Below, in pieces: positions 1 through 8,178 of a stretch of 41,920 nucleotides of DNA. The stretch spans positions 1-41,920 of the forward strand of contig DAOVGR010000011.1 in the NCBI GenBank assembly GCA_030672305.1, in the 5' to 3' direction. A program made the position numbers and the translations under genes. The stretch is from Thermoplasmatales archaeon (GTDB lineage Archaea; Thermoplasmatota; E2; DHVEG-1). Below the pieces are notes generated by a model. That model was not told the origin of the DNA. It ran no database searches and saw only the letters and a list, made by a program, of their open reading frames with translations. Position 1 is the first letter of the stretch. Every line of letters begins with the position of its first letter.

Positions 1-181
1 TAATATACCATTTATATCAGTTTAGATTTACCGTGATAATCCCAACCCTGAGACTGTGAAAAATAATGTACTTGGATCCCTTTATTTTGGAATTGTAAAA
101 TAAAATGTAGAGAAGAATAAAATGAATAGAAAAAATTAAAGGGAAAAAAAAGATTAGGGAAAAAGTTTAGAGAGCGATAAC

Positions 182-286
182 ATGGGGAAAAAAGGTAAAA
201 ACATTAGAAAGAAGAAAAAGGTTAAACCAATAGAAAATAAAACAAGAATATCAAATGGCAACTATAAAGAAAAAAAGAAAAAATAG
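182..286 (+). CDS. possible small basic protein, 34 aa
   Basis: Open frame of 34 codons starting MGKKGKNIRKKKK and rich in lysine (about 15 of 34 residues). A weak GAGAG sits 7 bases before the ATG. It is isolated in an AT-rich stretch where Lys codons (AAA) arise easily by chance, so it may not be a gene. I recognise no family. Confidence 0.2.
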   Translation: MGKKGKNIRKKKKVKPIENKTRISNGNYKEKKKK

Positions 287-416
287 TATCCCTCTTGTTC
301 TTTTTATTCTATAATGGTCACTAACCTCTTTTCTCTATTAAAACATCCATTAAAAAGCCTATGGTAAAATGTATATCAGACGGTTTAAGGCATTATCTGG
401 CTTTATTCTCTCCTGA

Positions 417-946
417 GAAAAACAGTGTTTTTCAAAAATATTTAATAACAATATTGAAGTGACTAACTTTCTTTATAACCATCTGGAAGATCTCATTATA
501 GTTGTGCTTTGTTATTACTTTAATCCTGATTATCTCTTTTTTGATATTTAATGGTTGTTGCCTCACATCCATCAGACAAAATAAGATTTGAAATTCTTCT
601 ATAGGTTCAAATCCCCTAATTGCCAAATTTCATCTAAAAATTGTGTGTTCTACAGGAGAAAGTGATCCCGTCGAGCATATGCGTTAAGAGTTTAATGCTC
701 CCACAATTGTTGAATGCCCGCATCGGGAATACCTGCCGGAGGTTAAATGCCTAGGATCAGAGCAAACGAAATCTAATGTAAAATTATGCTCCCGTCGGGA
801 TTTCGGACTCTCGGTTACAAATCCCCAGATTATAACTTAAATAAAATATACATATAGTTACGAATTTATGGGTAAAAAAAGTGCAGAGGAAGTGATTTTG
901 ACTTCAAGTTTAAATCGCTGATTAATACAGCAAAACACTGTTTTTC
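417..946. repeat. 530-bp segment bounded by a 15-bp inverted repeat
   Basis: GAAAAACAGTGTTTT at 417-431 recurs as its exact reverse complement at 932-946. No target-site duplication is obvious outside the arms. The interior has no convincing gene; the minus-strand open frame at 432-626 is AT-rich and has no recognisable domain. The interior does contain the GC-rich structured patch at 664-802. A small non-autonomous element or a pair of regulatory or terminator-like sites would both fit. Confidence 0.35.
664..802 (+). ncRNA. candidate structured RNA (strand uncertain)
   Basis: A GC-rich patch in very AT-rich surroundings, without an open frame on either strand. Its two ends are complementary: GATCCCG (664-670) pairs with CGGGATT (796-802, one G-U), and GAGCATA (673-679) pairs with TATGCTC (785-791), separated by a small internal loop. 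Inside are short hairpins CCCG-CAT-CGGG and ACCT-GCCGG-AGGT. This two-part closing stem with internal hairpins looks like a folded RNA of about 140 nt. I cannot match it to 5S, 7S/SRP, RNase P or a tRNA. The strand is a guess, because stems are symmetrical. Confidence 0.35.
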
Positions 947-983
947 ATCATCTTTTTACACTCACCCTTTCAGGGTTTGTTTT

Positions 984-1238
984 TTACCAGTTGCTTCTTA
1001 CTTTATCTGAGATATCCATTTCAACATGACACTTACCACATATGATAGTTACCCAAGAGCCAATAGAACATTCATGGAAACTGATACAATATTTTGTCTG
1101 GCCAATTGATTGACAAATAGTTTTACATTTTCTGTGATGCAGTATGAATTTTGCTGCGTTCCTTATTTCGTCGTTTGAAAGTTGAATATCTTTTTTCAAA
1201 TACTCAATTTTCTCTCTAATATCAGTTTTTTTTACCAT
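984..1238 (-). CDS. small Cys/His-rich hypothetical protein
   Basis: 84 aa, starting MVKKTDIREKIEYLK. An upstream in-frame start at 1319 would overlap the preceding gene, so I prefer the ATG at 1238, 41 bases after that gene ends. The N-terminal half is helical and charged. The C-terminal half has H-H-R-K-C-K-T-I-C and C-G-K-C-H clusters that could bind one zinc ion. It follows the 183-aa hypothetical gene on the same strand and is probably co-transcribed with it. The family is not recognised and the function is unknown. Confidence 0.5.
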   Translation of the reverse strand: MVKKTDIREKIEYLKKDIQLSNDEIRNAAKFILHHRKCKTICQSIGQTKYCISFHECSIGSWVTIICGKCHVEMDISDKVRSNW

Positions 1239-1279
1239 AATATAGCCACATTTTTTTTTAAACTCGTACCAATTTATTT

Positions 1280-1831
1280 TCAGCTGTATGGGAAATATGA
1301 GTCTGATCGTTGTACACATTTTTTAATCTCATTCCATACTAGTCCATATCTAATACTATTGAATAGCTCTTTTACATATCTTGGGTCTAATGTTTCAGCA
1401 AATTGTTGAGGACTTCCAAGTAATAACTCTCGATTTGCTCCTCCTCTGCCTATGCCCCATTCTATTTCTCTGTAGAATACATTACCTAGATAATCAATCC
1501 AAATCTGTCCTACTGCGCTTTTTCTCGAGGTTGGTTTAAAATCATGATAGTTCGCAGTGAATATACTCAGCTTATTTTCAACAGATGTAAACAATTCACG
1601 TGCCAAATCACATTCAACAAACCGTTTAACCCAGCCAAAAAACTCCTTTGAGAGAAGTTGCGAATCTCTTAGATTCTTTCGTTTCCATTGACAATATTTC
1701 AATTTCTCTTCCTTTTCTTGTTTCCTCTTTTGCTCATCTGCTTTTTTGTCCTTATTGATTTTTTGTATCTTTTTTTTAATAAAAGGAGCTACTTGATATA
1801 TGTTTTTATCAATCAGTTCTAAACTTTCCAT
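1280..1831 (-). CDS. hypothetical protein, 183 aa
   Basis: Soluble protein with a lysine/glutamate-rich, probably coiled-coil N-terminal third (about residues 18-50) and a C-terminal globular part ending YFPYS. No signal peptide, membrane segment or known motif is visible. A TATA-like CTTATATAAG lies about 22 bases before the ATG, so the transcript is likely leaderless or nearly so. It is divergent from the HTH-CBS regulator at 1931, which might control it. I do not recognise the family. Confidence 0.6.
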   Translation of the reverse strand: MESLELIDKNIYQVAPFIKKKIQKINKDKKADEQKRKQEKEEKLKYCQWKRKNLRDSQLLSKEFFGWVKRFVECDLARELFTSVENKLSIFTANYHDFKPTSRKSAVGQIWIDYLGNVFYREIEWGIGRGGANRELLLGSPQQFAETLDPRYVKELFNSIRYGLVWNEIKKCVQRSDSYFPYS

Positions 1832-1848
1832 TTTATCACTATTATTAT

Positions 1849-1858
1849 CTTATATAAG
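1849..1858. promoter_or_regulatory. palindromic TATA box in a divergent intergenic region
   Basis: CTTATATAAG is a perfect 10-bp palindrome in the 99-base gap between the minus-strand gene starting at 1831 and the plus-strand regulator starting at 1931. Its distance to the minus-strand ATG (about 22 bases) suits an archaeal TATA box with a leaderless start. A separate AT-rich box near 1870-1880 would serve the regulator. Confidence 0.45.
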
Positions 1859-1930
1859 TCCGATGTTATAATATTTATTGACAATATTATTCAGATATGA
1901 ATAAATAGTGGAGGTTTCATACATAATAGT

Positions 1931-2497
1931 ATGTTACCAAAACTAGAAGAATTCCAAAGACGAAGAAAACTACTCGGATTAACTCAAAACCAACTGGCAA
2001 GGCGCTCAGGTGTAAGCCAATCTTTAATAGCTAAAATGGAAAGGAAAACCATAGATCCATCCTATGGTAAAGTAAGAAAGATAGAGCAAACATTAGAAAA
2101 AGAAGAGGAAAAGAGCAAAACTACCGCCAGAGCAAGGGATATTCATTCATATAAAATTGTGAAAATAAATAAATCAGATCCTATCCTAAAAGCAAGTCAA
2201 ATTATGAGAAAACATAGCTTTTCTCAACTTCCTGTTTATGATGATAGCAAAATCGTTGGCAGTATTTCTGAGAGTGCAATAAACAATTATTTTTCTGAAG
2301 GAAAAGATATTGAAATGCTTTCAAAAAAACAAGTAGGTGATTTAATGGAAGCTGATTTTCCAAAGATTGATGAAGATTATCCTATAGAACCTATTACGTC
2401 TCTGTTGAAATGCTCCCCTGCTATTATGACAACGAGAAAAGGAAAAGTTGTAGGAATAATCACTAGAGCAGACTTGTTAAAACTCATAAAAAGATAA
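1931..2497 (+). CDS. XRE-type HTH transcriptional regulator with two CBS domains
   Basis: 188 aa. Residues 1-60 form an XRE helix-turn-helix: LPKLEEFQRRRKLLGLTQNQ, then LARRSGVSQSLIAKMER. A charged linker follows. From about residue 70 come two CBS motifs (ILKASQIMRKHSFSQLPVYD ... GSISE, and a second ending KGKVVGIITRADLLKLI). This HTH-CBS arrangement is common in euryarchaeal regulators, where CBS pairs usually sense adenosyl nucleotides; the ligand here is unknown. The ATG gives the canonical N-terminus of the family. A GGAGGT lies upstream but about 15 bases away, which is longer than ideal. It probably regulates the divergent 183-aa gene, itself, or both. Confidence 0.85.
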   Translation: MLPKLEEFQRRRKLLGLTQNQLARRSGVSQSLIAKMERKTIDPSYGKVRKIEQTLEKEEEKSKTTARARDIHSYKIVKINKSDPILKASQIMRKHSFSQLPVYDDSKIVGSISESAINNYFSEGKDIEMLSKKQVGDLMEADFPKIDEDYPIEPITSLLKCSPAIMTTRKGKVVGIITRADLLKLIKR

Positions 2498-2584
2498 AAC
2501 ATATATATATCACACTATCTCATAGGATATGTAGGTAAAACGTACAGGAGAAAGGATATTTTATTAATTTAGTATAAAAGATAA

Positions 2585-3304
2585 ATGAAGGAGATTAATT
2601 TGAAACAGAGAAGTCTCGTTGTTCAATATATACTCTTTTCAATTTTTGCAGCGATGCTATTACTTATAGTAGCATTCTTTGGTATTTCTAATGAAACTCG
2701 TTTAGGAATCACTGATAAATTATTTGTTAGTGTGTTTTTTATCATAAGCTGTTTAATAGGAATCTCCCTTACGATTTATCCTGGTTGGATTAGAAGATCT
2801 TTAAAAAGCCAATTTCATAATACAACCAATAAAAATATTCAAAAAACAGCAAGAAAACGAGAAGGGCATCATCCAAACTGTGATCAATTTAAGAGTCATA
2901 CAATTAAAATTAAAAATAAAATATATTGTGCAGGTTGTCTAGGTATTGCTATAGGTTGTATTATTTCGATTGGTCTAATGATTATATATATACCTATTTC
3001 TTATAACATATCTTCAGATATTTTTCCATACCTTATTATACTTGGATTTATAATAATTGGACTTGTTTTTATAGAAATAATGCTCAATAAAAGAAACACA
3101 TATTATCATATTATCTCCAATTCAATTCTAGTTGTAAGTTTTTTAATAATTATAATTAGTATAACTGAATTAACTGGTAATAAAATCTATGGGATAATTA
3201 GTATAATTCTTTCATTTCTTTGGTTAGATACAAGAATTCAGCTATCTAACTGGCATCATAGTATTATCTGTAATAACTGTAATAAATCTTGCAAGATGTA
3301 TTAG
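2585..3304 (+). CDS. DUF2085-like multi-pass membrane protein
   Basis: 239 aa with about six membrane segments. The segment between helices 2 and 3 has the motif H-H-P-N-C-D-Q-F followed by C-A-G-C-L-G-I at the start of the next helix, the signature of small archaeal and bacterial DUF2085-type membrane proteins. A C-terminal N-W-H-H ... C-N-N-C-N-K-S-C cluster adds further possible metal ligands. Biochemical function is not known for the family. The stop overlaps the end of the convergent zinc-ribbon gene by 4 bases. Confidence 0.65.
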   Translation: MKEINLKQRSLVVQYILFSIFAAMLLLIVAFFGISNETRLGITDKLFVSVFFIISCLIGISLTIYPGWIRRSLKSQFHNTTNKNIQKTARKREGHHPNCDQFKSHTIKIKNKIYCAGCLGIAIGCIISIGLMIIYIPISYNISSDIFPYLIILGFIIIGLVFIEIMLNKRNTYYHIISNSILVVSFLIIIISITELTGNKIYGIISIILSFLWLDTRIQLSNWHHSIICNNCNKSCKMY

Positions 3305-3648
3305 TTTGACTTCTTTATCAAAATTCTGATACCTGTCATAATTACTGCAATCGCAATGATAAGACCAATGAGCCACCAAAACTCAAAGTTTTGTAACCAT
3401 TCTGGTAATTGGCTATAGATATTTGTATTTTTTAACACAACTTCAAAGAGAATCCAAAGACCAACGAGAATAACAATTACTCCCCAGAAAATTGATGTAA
3501 AGGGACTATGTTTACCAACAACACATTCCTCTTCACAGGGGTCTCCTTTCTTATGTTCTTTTACTTTTCCAGATAAGGAAGCCCCACACTTCTTACAAAA
3601 CTCAGCTTCATCATCATTTTTAGTTCCACATTTTGAACAATATGTCAT
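3301..3648 (-). CDS. zinc-ribbon protein with two membrane segments
   Basis: 115 aa. It starts MTYCSKCGTKNDDEAEFCKK, a classic zinc ribbon (CxxC ... CxxC), followed by a short Lys/Glu linker with C-E-E-E-C. Two hydrophobic helices follow, FWGVIVILVGLWILFEVVL and FWWLIGLIIAIAVIMTGIRI, with a basic tail. I place the start at the ATG at 3648, because GGAGG lies 7 bases before it; a further upstream start at 3669 would contain that ribosome binding site. It probably sits in the membrane with a cytoplasmic zinc ribbon. Function unknown. Confidence 0.75.
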   Translation of the reverse strand: MTYCSKCGTKNDDEAEFCKKCGASLSGKVKEHKKGDPCEEECVVGKHSPFTSIFWGVIVILVGLWILFEVVLKNTNIYSQLPEWLQNFEFWWLIGLIIAIAVIMTGIRILIKKSN

Positions 3649-3813
3649 TATTTTCCTCCAAATTCCCATATTTATAACAATTACCTCTTTATAAAATCTC
3701 TTTTTTATATAGATTCAAGAGTTCATTAATAAAAAAATTTAACTCACATAAATCAAATAATTTAAATTTATAAAGAGGAAACCGTTAACGTTTTTTTGAT
3801 AGAGGAAGGAAAA

Positions 3814-4866
3814 ATGCAAAAAGAAGAAAAAATAAAGATGTTTAAAGATGTATTTGCACCTAAATCTGGAGAAAAAGTATTGTTTTTAATAGATATCCCA
3901 CATGATAATATCAAAGATAATGAAAAATGGTCTAATCGTAGAGAAATGGCTAAAGATTGGTATCAGATATTCAATAAGATGGGTGATGAAACTGGTTTTT
4001 CAGTTAAATGGATGGAATATAAAGCCACAGGATTAAATAATAAACCTGTTCCAGAAGAAATCATTAAGGCAGTTCATAATTCAAATCTCGTTCTTGCTAT
4101 GACTGAATTCTCTGGAACTTCATCAATTTTACCAATATGTAGAGCTGAAAATTCAACAACACGTGGGGCTAGTATGCCAGGAATCGAAAGAAGAATGGAG
4201 AATTCAGCATTTAAGGCAAATTATCAAGATGTGAAAAAGTATGCTTTAGCAATAGATAGATTGTTAAACAAATCTGTCGGTGCCGAGATATTGTTTTCAA
4301 CAAATGATATTTTGTATATAGATTTAAGAAATCGTATTGCACATGCAGATACTGGTGATTGTACTAAATATGGACAGGGTATTAATTTTCCAAGTGGCGA
4401 AGCATATAAAGCACCTTATGAGGGTGCATCTGATGAAACTGATAAATTTGGACCTAGTAAGACTAAAGGAATCTGGCCTGTAAAATATGATAGTGAACTT
4501 GTAAAATATATTGTTGAAAAAAACAATATTGTTGATGTAATTGGTGAAGGTAGAAAAGCAGATGAAAGGCGTTCTTTTTTTGAGGAGAATGATTCACGTA
4601 AAAATATTGCAGAGCTTGGCATTGGTTGTAATCCAAAAGCTGTTGTTACTGGAAATGTTCTTGAAGATGAAAAAGTAGCCGGTTTACATATCGCATATGG
4701 TTTGAGTGCTCATTTGGGTGGAAAGGTAAAAAGCGATGTACATCAGGATATTTGTTATCCTAAAAGCGCCCCGGTTGAAGCAAAAACACTTACATTAATT
4801 AATGAGGATGGCTCTAAAGTTGAACTTATTAAAAATGCAGAATTAAGATATGACCTTCTAAAATGA
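3814..4866 (+). CDS. M29-family (thermophilic-type) aminopeptidase
   Basis: About 350 aa, the usual size for the family. The metal-binding set of M29 peptidases is visible: Glu in F-P-S-G-E-A-Y-K-A-P (E196), Glu in A-E-L-G-I-G-C-N-P (E267), His in H-I-A-Y-G (H292), and H310/D312 in S-D-V-H-Q-D. These enzymes are cytosolic, release N-terminal residues from peptides and use two metal ions. The start chosen is the ATG at 3814, preceded by GAGGAAGG; a TTG 18 bases upstream lies before that site. The following M19 dipeptidase gene on the same strand suggests a small peptide-recycling pair. Confidence 0.85.
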   Translation: MQKEEKIKMFKDVFAPKSGEKVLFLIDIPHDNIKDNEKWSNRREMAKDWYQIFNKMGDETGFSVKWMEYKATGLNNKPVPEEIIKAVHNSNLVLAMTEFSGTSSILPICRAENSTTRGASMPGIERRMENSAFKANYQDVKKYALAIDRLLNKSVGAEILFSTNDILYIDLRNRIAHADTGDCTKYGQGINFPSGEAYKAPYEGASDETDKFGPSKTKGIWPVKYDSELVKYIVEKNNIVDVIGEGRKADERRSFFEENDSRKNIAELGIGCNPKAVVTGNVLEDEKVAGLHIAYGLSAHLGGKVKSDVHQDICYPKSAPVEAKTLTLINEDGSKVELIKNAELRYDLLK

Positions 4867-4900
4867 CCATTAAGTTTTATTAAATAATAGAATCAATAAT

Positions 4901-6025
4901 TTGTTTAAAGGGGGAGAAAGGCTGACAAAAGACCGCGAATTATTAATAAAAGATTTATTAATTTTTGACGCTCATTGTGATACTGCAAATGTGATATTTG
5001 ACGATTCCTCCTATTTTATTAAAGAAAATAAAAGCCATTTAAGCCTGGATAAAATTAAAAAGGGTGGTCTGAAAGCTCAAATTTTTGCAATCTATGTAAA
5101 TCCTGTTTATTCACCTTACAGATCAATAAAAAAAGCATTATTGGTGTATAATGCCTTAGAACAAAAATTCTTTTCAAAAGGATATGCAGTAAAAGTCACA
5201 TCAACAAGTGAAATGAAATCATCAATTTCAAAAGGCAAACTTGCTTGCTGGCTATCTCTTGAAGGTGGACATATAATTGAAAATTCAACTGAAATTCTTG
5301 AGTTTTTTTATTTTCTTGGTTTTAGAAGTATGACTTTGACTCATACAAAAAATACTGACTGGGCAGACTCATCTGGGGACGAGCCCAAATGGGATGGATT
5401 AAATAATCTCGGAAGAAAGATAATTGCTAAAATGAACAATTTAGGTATGATAATTGATGCATCTCATGCATCTGATAAAACTGTTGAAGATGTCTTAGAG
5501 ATATCTAAAATGCCTATTATGGCGTCTCATTCATCTGCTAGAACCTTATGTGATATTTCCCGCAATATATCAGATAATTTAATTAAAGAAATTGCAGAAA
5601 GAAACGGTTTCATTGGCGTTAATTTTTTTCCAGGTTTTCTTAAAAAAGAAATAAATAGACAAGTATTGAAAAATATGGAAAAATATAATGAATGGTATCA
5701 AGAAAAAATTAAGGGAGTAGATAATCCAGATACCCTAAACTCAGCAGAGATGAAATTTTATACAAAAATTGTTGAAGGAAATGATAAGGTTGATCTAAAT
5801 TCCTTAATTGATCATATTATCCATATTTCTGACGTTGGAGGAATAGATTGCGTTGGTCTTGGAAGTGATTTTGATGGCATTCCTTCAACTCCTACAAACT
5901 TAACAGATGTTTCTTGTTATCCTGCATTAGTAAATGGATTATTTGATAGAGGTTTTAGAAAAGAAGAAATTAGAAAAATTATGGGTTTGAATCTTTTTAA
6001 TTTTTTTAAAATATTTGACAAATAG
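4901..6025 (+). CDS. membrane dipeptidase-type (M19, renal dipeptidase family) peptidase
   Basis: About 367-374 aa. M19 metal ligands are in order: H-C-D-T (H25, D27), E121 in L-E-G-G-H, H189 in D-A-S-H-A-S, H210 in M-A-S-H-S-S-A-R, and a late G-L-G-S-D-F-D-G. The family hydrolyses dipeptides with a binuclear zinc centre. No signal peptide is seen, so it is probably cytosolic like the M29 enzyme just upstream. The start is ambiguous. The coordinates use TTG at 4901, but a strong GGGGGAG (4910-4916) lies inside that extension and is spaced 5 bases before an in-frame CTG at 4922, which is the more likely initiation codon. Confidence 0.85.
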   Translation: MFKGGERLTKDRELLIKDLLIFDAHCDTANVIFDDSSYFIKENKSHLSLDKIKKGGLKAQIFAIYVNPVYSPYRSIKKALLVYNALEQKFFSKGYAVKVTSTSEMKSSISKGKLACWLSLEGGHIIENSTEILEFFYFLGFRSMTLTHTKNTDWADSSGDEPKWDGLNNLGRKIIAKMNNLGMIIDASHASDKTVEDVLEISKMPIMASHSSARTLCDISRNISDNLIKEIAERNGFIGVNFFPGFLKKEINRQVLKNMEKYNEWYQEKIKGVDNPDTLNSAEMKFYTKIVEGNDKVDLNSLIDHIIHISDVGGIDCVGLGSDFDGIPSTPTNLTDVSCYPALVNGLFDRGFRKEEIRKIMGLNLFNFFKIFDK

Positions 6026-6063
6026 TTAAAGAGAAAATAAAAAAGTATAATGATTATCGTAAA

Positions 6064-6257
6064 TCAGCTTTTTACTTTCATTTTATGAGATTTTAGTTTT
6101 AAAAGATAAATAATTATTATTGTTGGACCAAAAAATCATCCAGAATAAAGAAAAGTAAGACCATAACCAACTGCAGCAACTAAACTTCCTCCAAGACTAC
6201 CACCGATCCCGTCTCTAACATTAAAAAGAGAGTTTACTTTATCTAAACGTTTTATAG
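6064..6257 (-). pseudogene. degraded membrane-protein fragment
   Basis: On the minus strand a frame reads ...RDGIGGSLGGSLVAAVGYGL, then FLYSG, an in-frame TGA (6136-6138), and FFGPTIIIIYLL to a second stop at 6064. The glycine-rich hydrophobic text with a broken frame and no start codon looks like the decayed end of a membrane protein. It overlaps the 3' end of the propeller-PKD gene in another frame. The parent family is not recognised. Confidence 0.35.
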
Positions 6258-7952
6258 AAATTGGCTTAGAATTGATAACCTTTCAAGAATTCTTGTAAAA
6301 AAAACTTCAAATAAATATAATTGAAAAATTCTACTTCGCGGTATACTAACATCAAATGTCGTCCAATTACCTTCAGCTCCATATACATCAATAAGTTGAG
6401 CTTTTATTATGTAATCTCCGTCCTCACTCCAATTATGCGACAGAGTAAAATCTTCTCCCGATTCTACATATCCCTCATCAACTTCTCCATCTCCCCATTC
6501 AACATGATATGTCATATCATCACTATTTGGATCAACACAGTTAGAAAAATCATAGTCATAAATAATTTCTGGATTTCCATTTGTTGGACCCGTAATTATA
6601 GGTGACTCTGGTGGTTGATTTATCGGACGTTGGGCAGTTGCAAGATATGTTCGTCTTTTCCATTTCTCGTTGATATCATGTCCTGCATTGTAAGCAAGAA
6701 TATATCGGCCGTATTCCTCATCAATTAGAAGAGTTGGTGTTCGTTGGAAACCTGTTGCTGGCACACCTTTCTGAAATTGACCTGGTGCAATAATAGGATT
6801 GTCAGGATGACCAATCCAGGTGTCACCCCAGTCAGGTGACCAATAATAAGCAAGGTGTCCAAAACCTGCATAGTTCTGATTTGAAACTGTCATTACCATA
6901 TGAACACCATCAGCGCGCTCATCACCTGTACAATGGGCTTGCCAGGCTCCGCGAAATGAAAAACCATCAGGATATGGTAGAGTCCACTGATAAGCAGGAT
7001 TATTAGGATCAGAAGGGTCAAATGTTGGCACCGGATTCTTTGTCCAGTTTGTTTTGCCATCCTCGCTATCTGCATAGGATATTCGCCAATTCCAGTAGGA
7101 ACTAGGAGTTCCATGCAAACCTCTATAGAAAATCCGTACCCTTCCCTCTGTACCTAGATGAGGTAGCCACACTGGTGTTGGTTCAGACAAACCACCTCTG
7201 ATTACACCATTTTGATTCCAACCCTGCTCCCACCAGTACTCGGCAATTAGTATGTTTTCATATGTCTGTTCAAATGGAATACCAATTGCTGGCGGTGTCT
7301 GACTGGTCGCGACTTGGATAGCACCTTCCCACCCTGGTAAATCTTCCCACTCTGGATGTAGATACTTTGTGCCAGGTCGTACAGTATTATAGAGTAGATG
7401 CTCTCCAGTAATTGGGTGTTGAATGTAGCCAGGTGTATCTGTATGATCCCACGCAGGACCTGGATTTGGTCCTCCAGGTTTGGCGAGGGGGGTGTATTTA
7501 ATCTTCGTTTCTGGATCGTAGCCCAAGGTCCAATCAGTAAGAACTTCTTCTTGGTGTTGGTGCTCAGTCATGTAGGTTTCGTGATAACTGTGGTATAGCA
7601 ACTTAATTTTATCATCCTGTAGAAAAATGAACTCTTCACCAACGATACCTCCCCAGTCACCGTATAAGTGTGTTTGATATTCAGGATAATCTGGATGGGG
7701 CGCCGTGATAAAACCAATAGGGGTAAAGTTCGGCCATTCACCTAGTGGACCATCTGTGCCATCAGTTTTGCATGAAACTCCTTCAACCGAGATAAACCCT
7801 ATTTCAACAAATCCTTCATCGCTATTAAATCTGCTATTATTAATTTTTAGATTATTAGAATTGTTAGCTTCTATATTCAGACTGCTAATTGCAGTTAGGC
7901 TTATTGATCCAATAAATAAAATAATTATTACAATAACAATCGTTTTTTTCAT
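6252..7952 (-). CDS. secreted beta-propeller (sialidase/GH43-like fold) protein with C-terminal PKD domain
   Basis: 566 aa. Residues 1-28 are a signal peptide (MKKTIVIVIIILFIGSISLT). Residues about 50-430 hold Trp/Asp-rich propeller-like blades, with strings such as YADSEDGKTNW and YYWSPDWGDTWIGHPDNPII that resemble Asp-box or glycosidase propellers. No catalytic set can be assigned by eye. Residues about 445-535 are a PKD domain (Y-H-V-E-W-G-D-G-E ... S-H-N-W-S-E-D-G-D-Y). It ends I-P-R-S-R, then a hydrophobic tail LERLSILSQFL matching the tail of other secreted proteins here. A GGTAGGA precedes the ATG. It is likely extracellular and surface-attached, with a possible carbohydrate-binding role (inference). 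Confidence 0.7.
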   Translation of the reverse strand: MKKTIVIVIIILFIGSISLTAISSLNIEANNSNNLKINNSRFNSDEGFVEIGFISVEGVSCKTDGTDGPLGEWPNFTPIGFITAPHPDYPEYQTHLYGDWGGIVGEEFIFLQDDKIKLLYHSYHETYMTEHQHQEEVLTDWTLGYDPETKIKYTPLAKPGGPNPGPAWDHTDTPGYIQHPITGEHLLYNTVRPGTKYLHPEWEDLPGWEGAIQVATSQTPPAIGIPFEQTYENILIAEYWWEQGWNQNGVIRGGLSEPTPVWLPHLGTEGRVRIFYRGLHGTPSSYWNWRISYADSEDGKTNWTKNPVPTFDPSDPNNPAYQWTLPYPDGFSFRGAWQAHCTGDERADGVHMVMTVSNQNYAGFGHLAYYWSPDWGDTWIGHPDNPIIAPGQFQKGVPATGFQRTPTLLIDEEYGRYILAYNAGHDINEKWKRRTYLATAQRPINQPPESPIITGPTNGNPEIIYDYDFSNCVDPNSDDMTYHVEWGDGEVDEGYVESGEDFTLSHNWSEDGDYIIKAQLIDVYGAEGNWTTFDVSIPRSRIFQLYLFEVFFTRILERLSILSQFL

Positions 7953-8178
7953 TATCTTAAATTCCTACCTTTTTCATAACTTTTCATTTACATCTCAATA
8001 AATTTAAATACGTTTTGGATTAATCTAAAAATTATAATATTATATTCAGATATAAATTCTCTGTTCATTATAATAACCATATTACAATGTGATTATCTTA
8101 TAAATTTTGTTATAAAATCCCTATCAAGTATTCGCAAGTATCGTTTCTAAAGGATACGGATAGTCTCCCTTCATATCC

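Noticed and set aside
432..626. Minus-strand open frame of 64 codons
   Set aside because: No ribosome binding site or recognisable domain, and it ends exactly at the inverted repeat. It is partly the antisense of the T-arm-like string.
600..630. GGTTCAAATCCCC, a tRNA T-arm-like string at 604-616
   Set aside because: Only two base pairs of a T stem form around it, and no matching acceptor, D or anticodon arm can be built upstream. The related GGTTACAAATCCCC at about 813 fails too.
7398..8001. Plus-strand open frames opposite the propeller-PKD gene, including one with a signal-like end
   Set aside because: They are antisense shadows of a long, well-supported gene with signal peptide and PKD domain.
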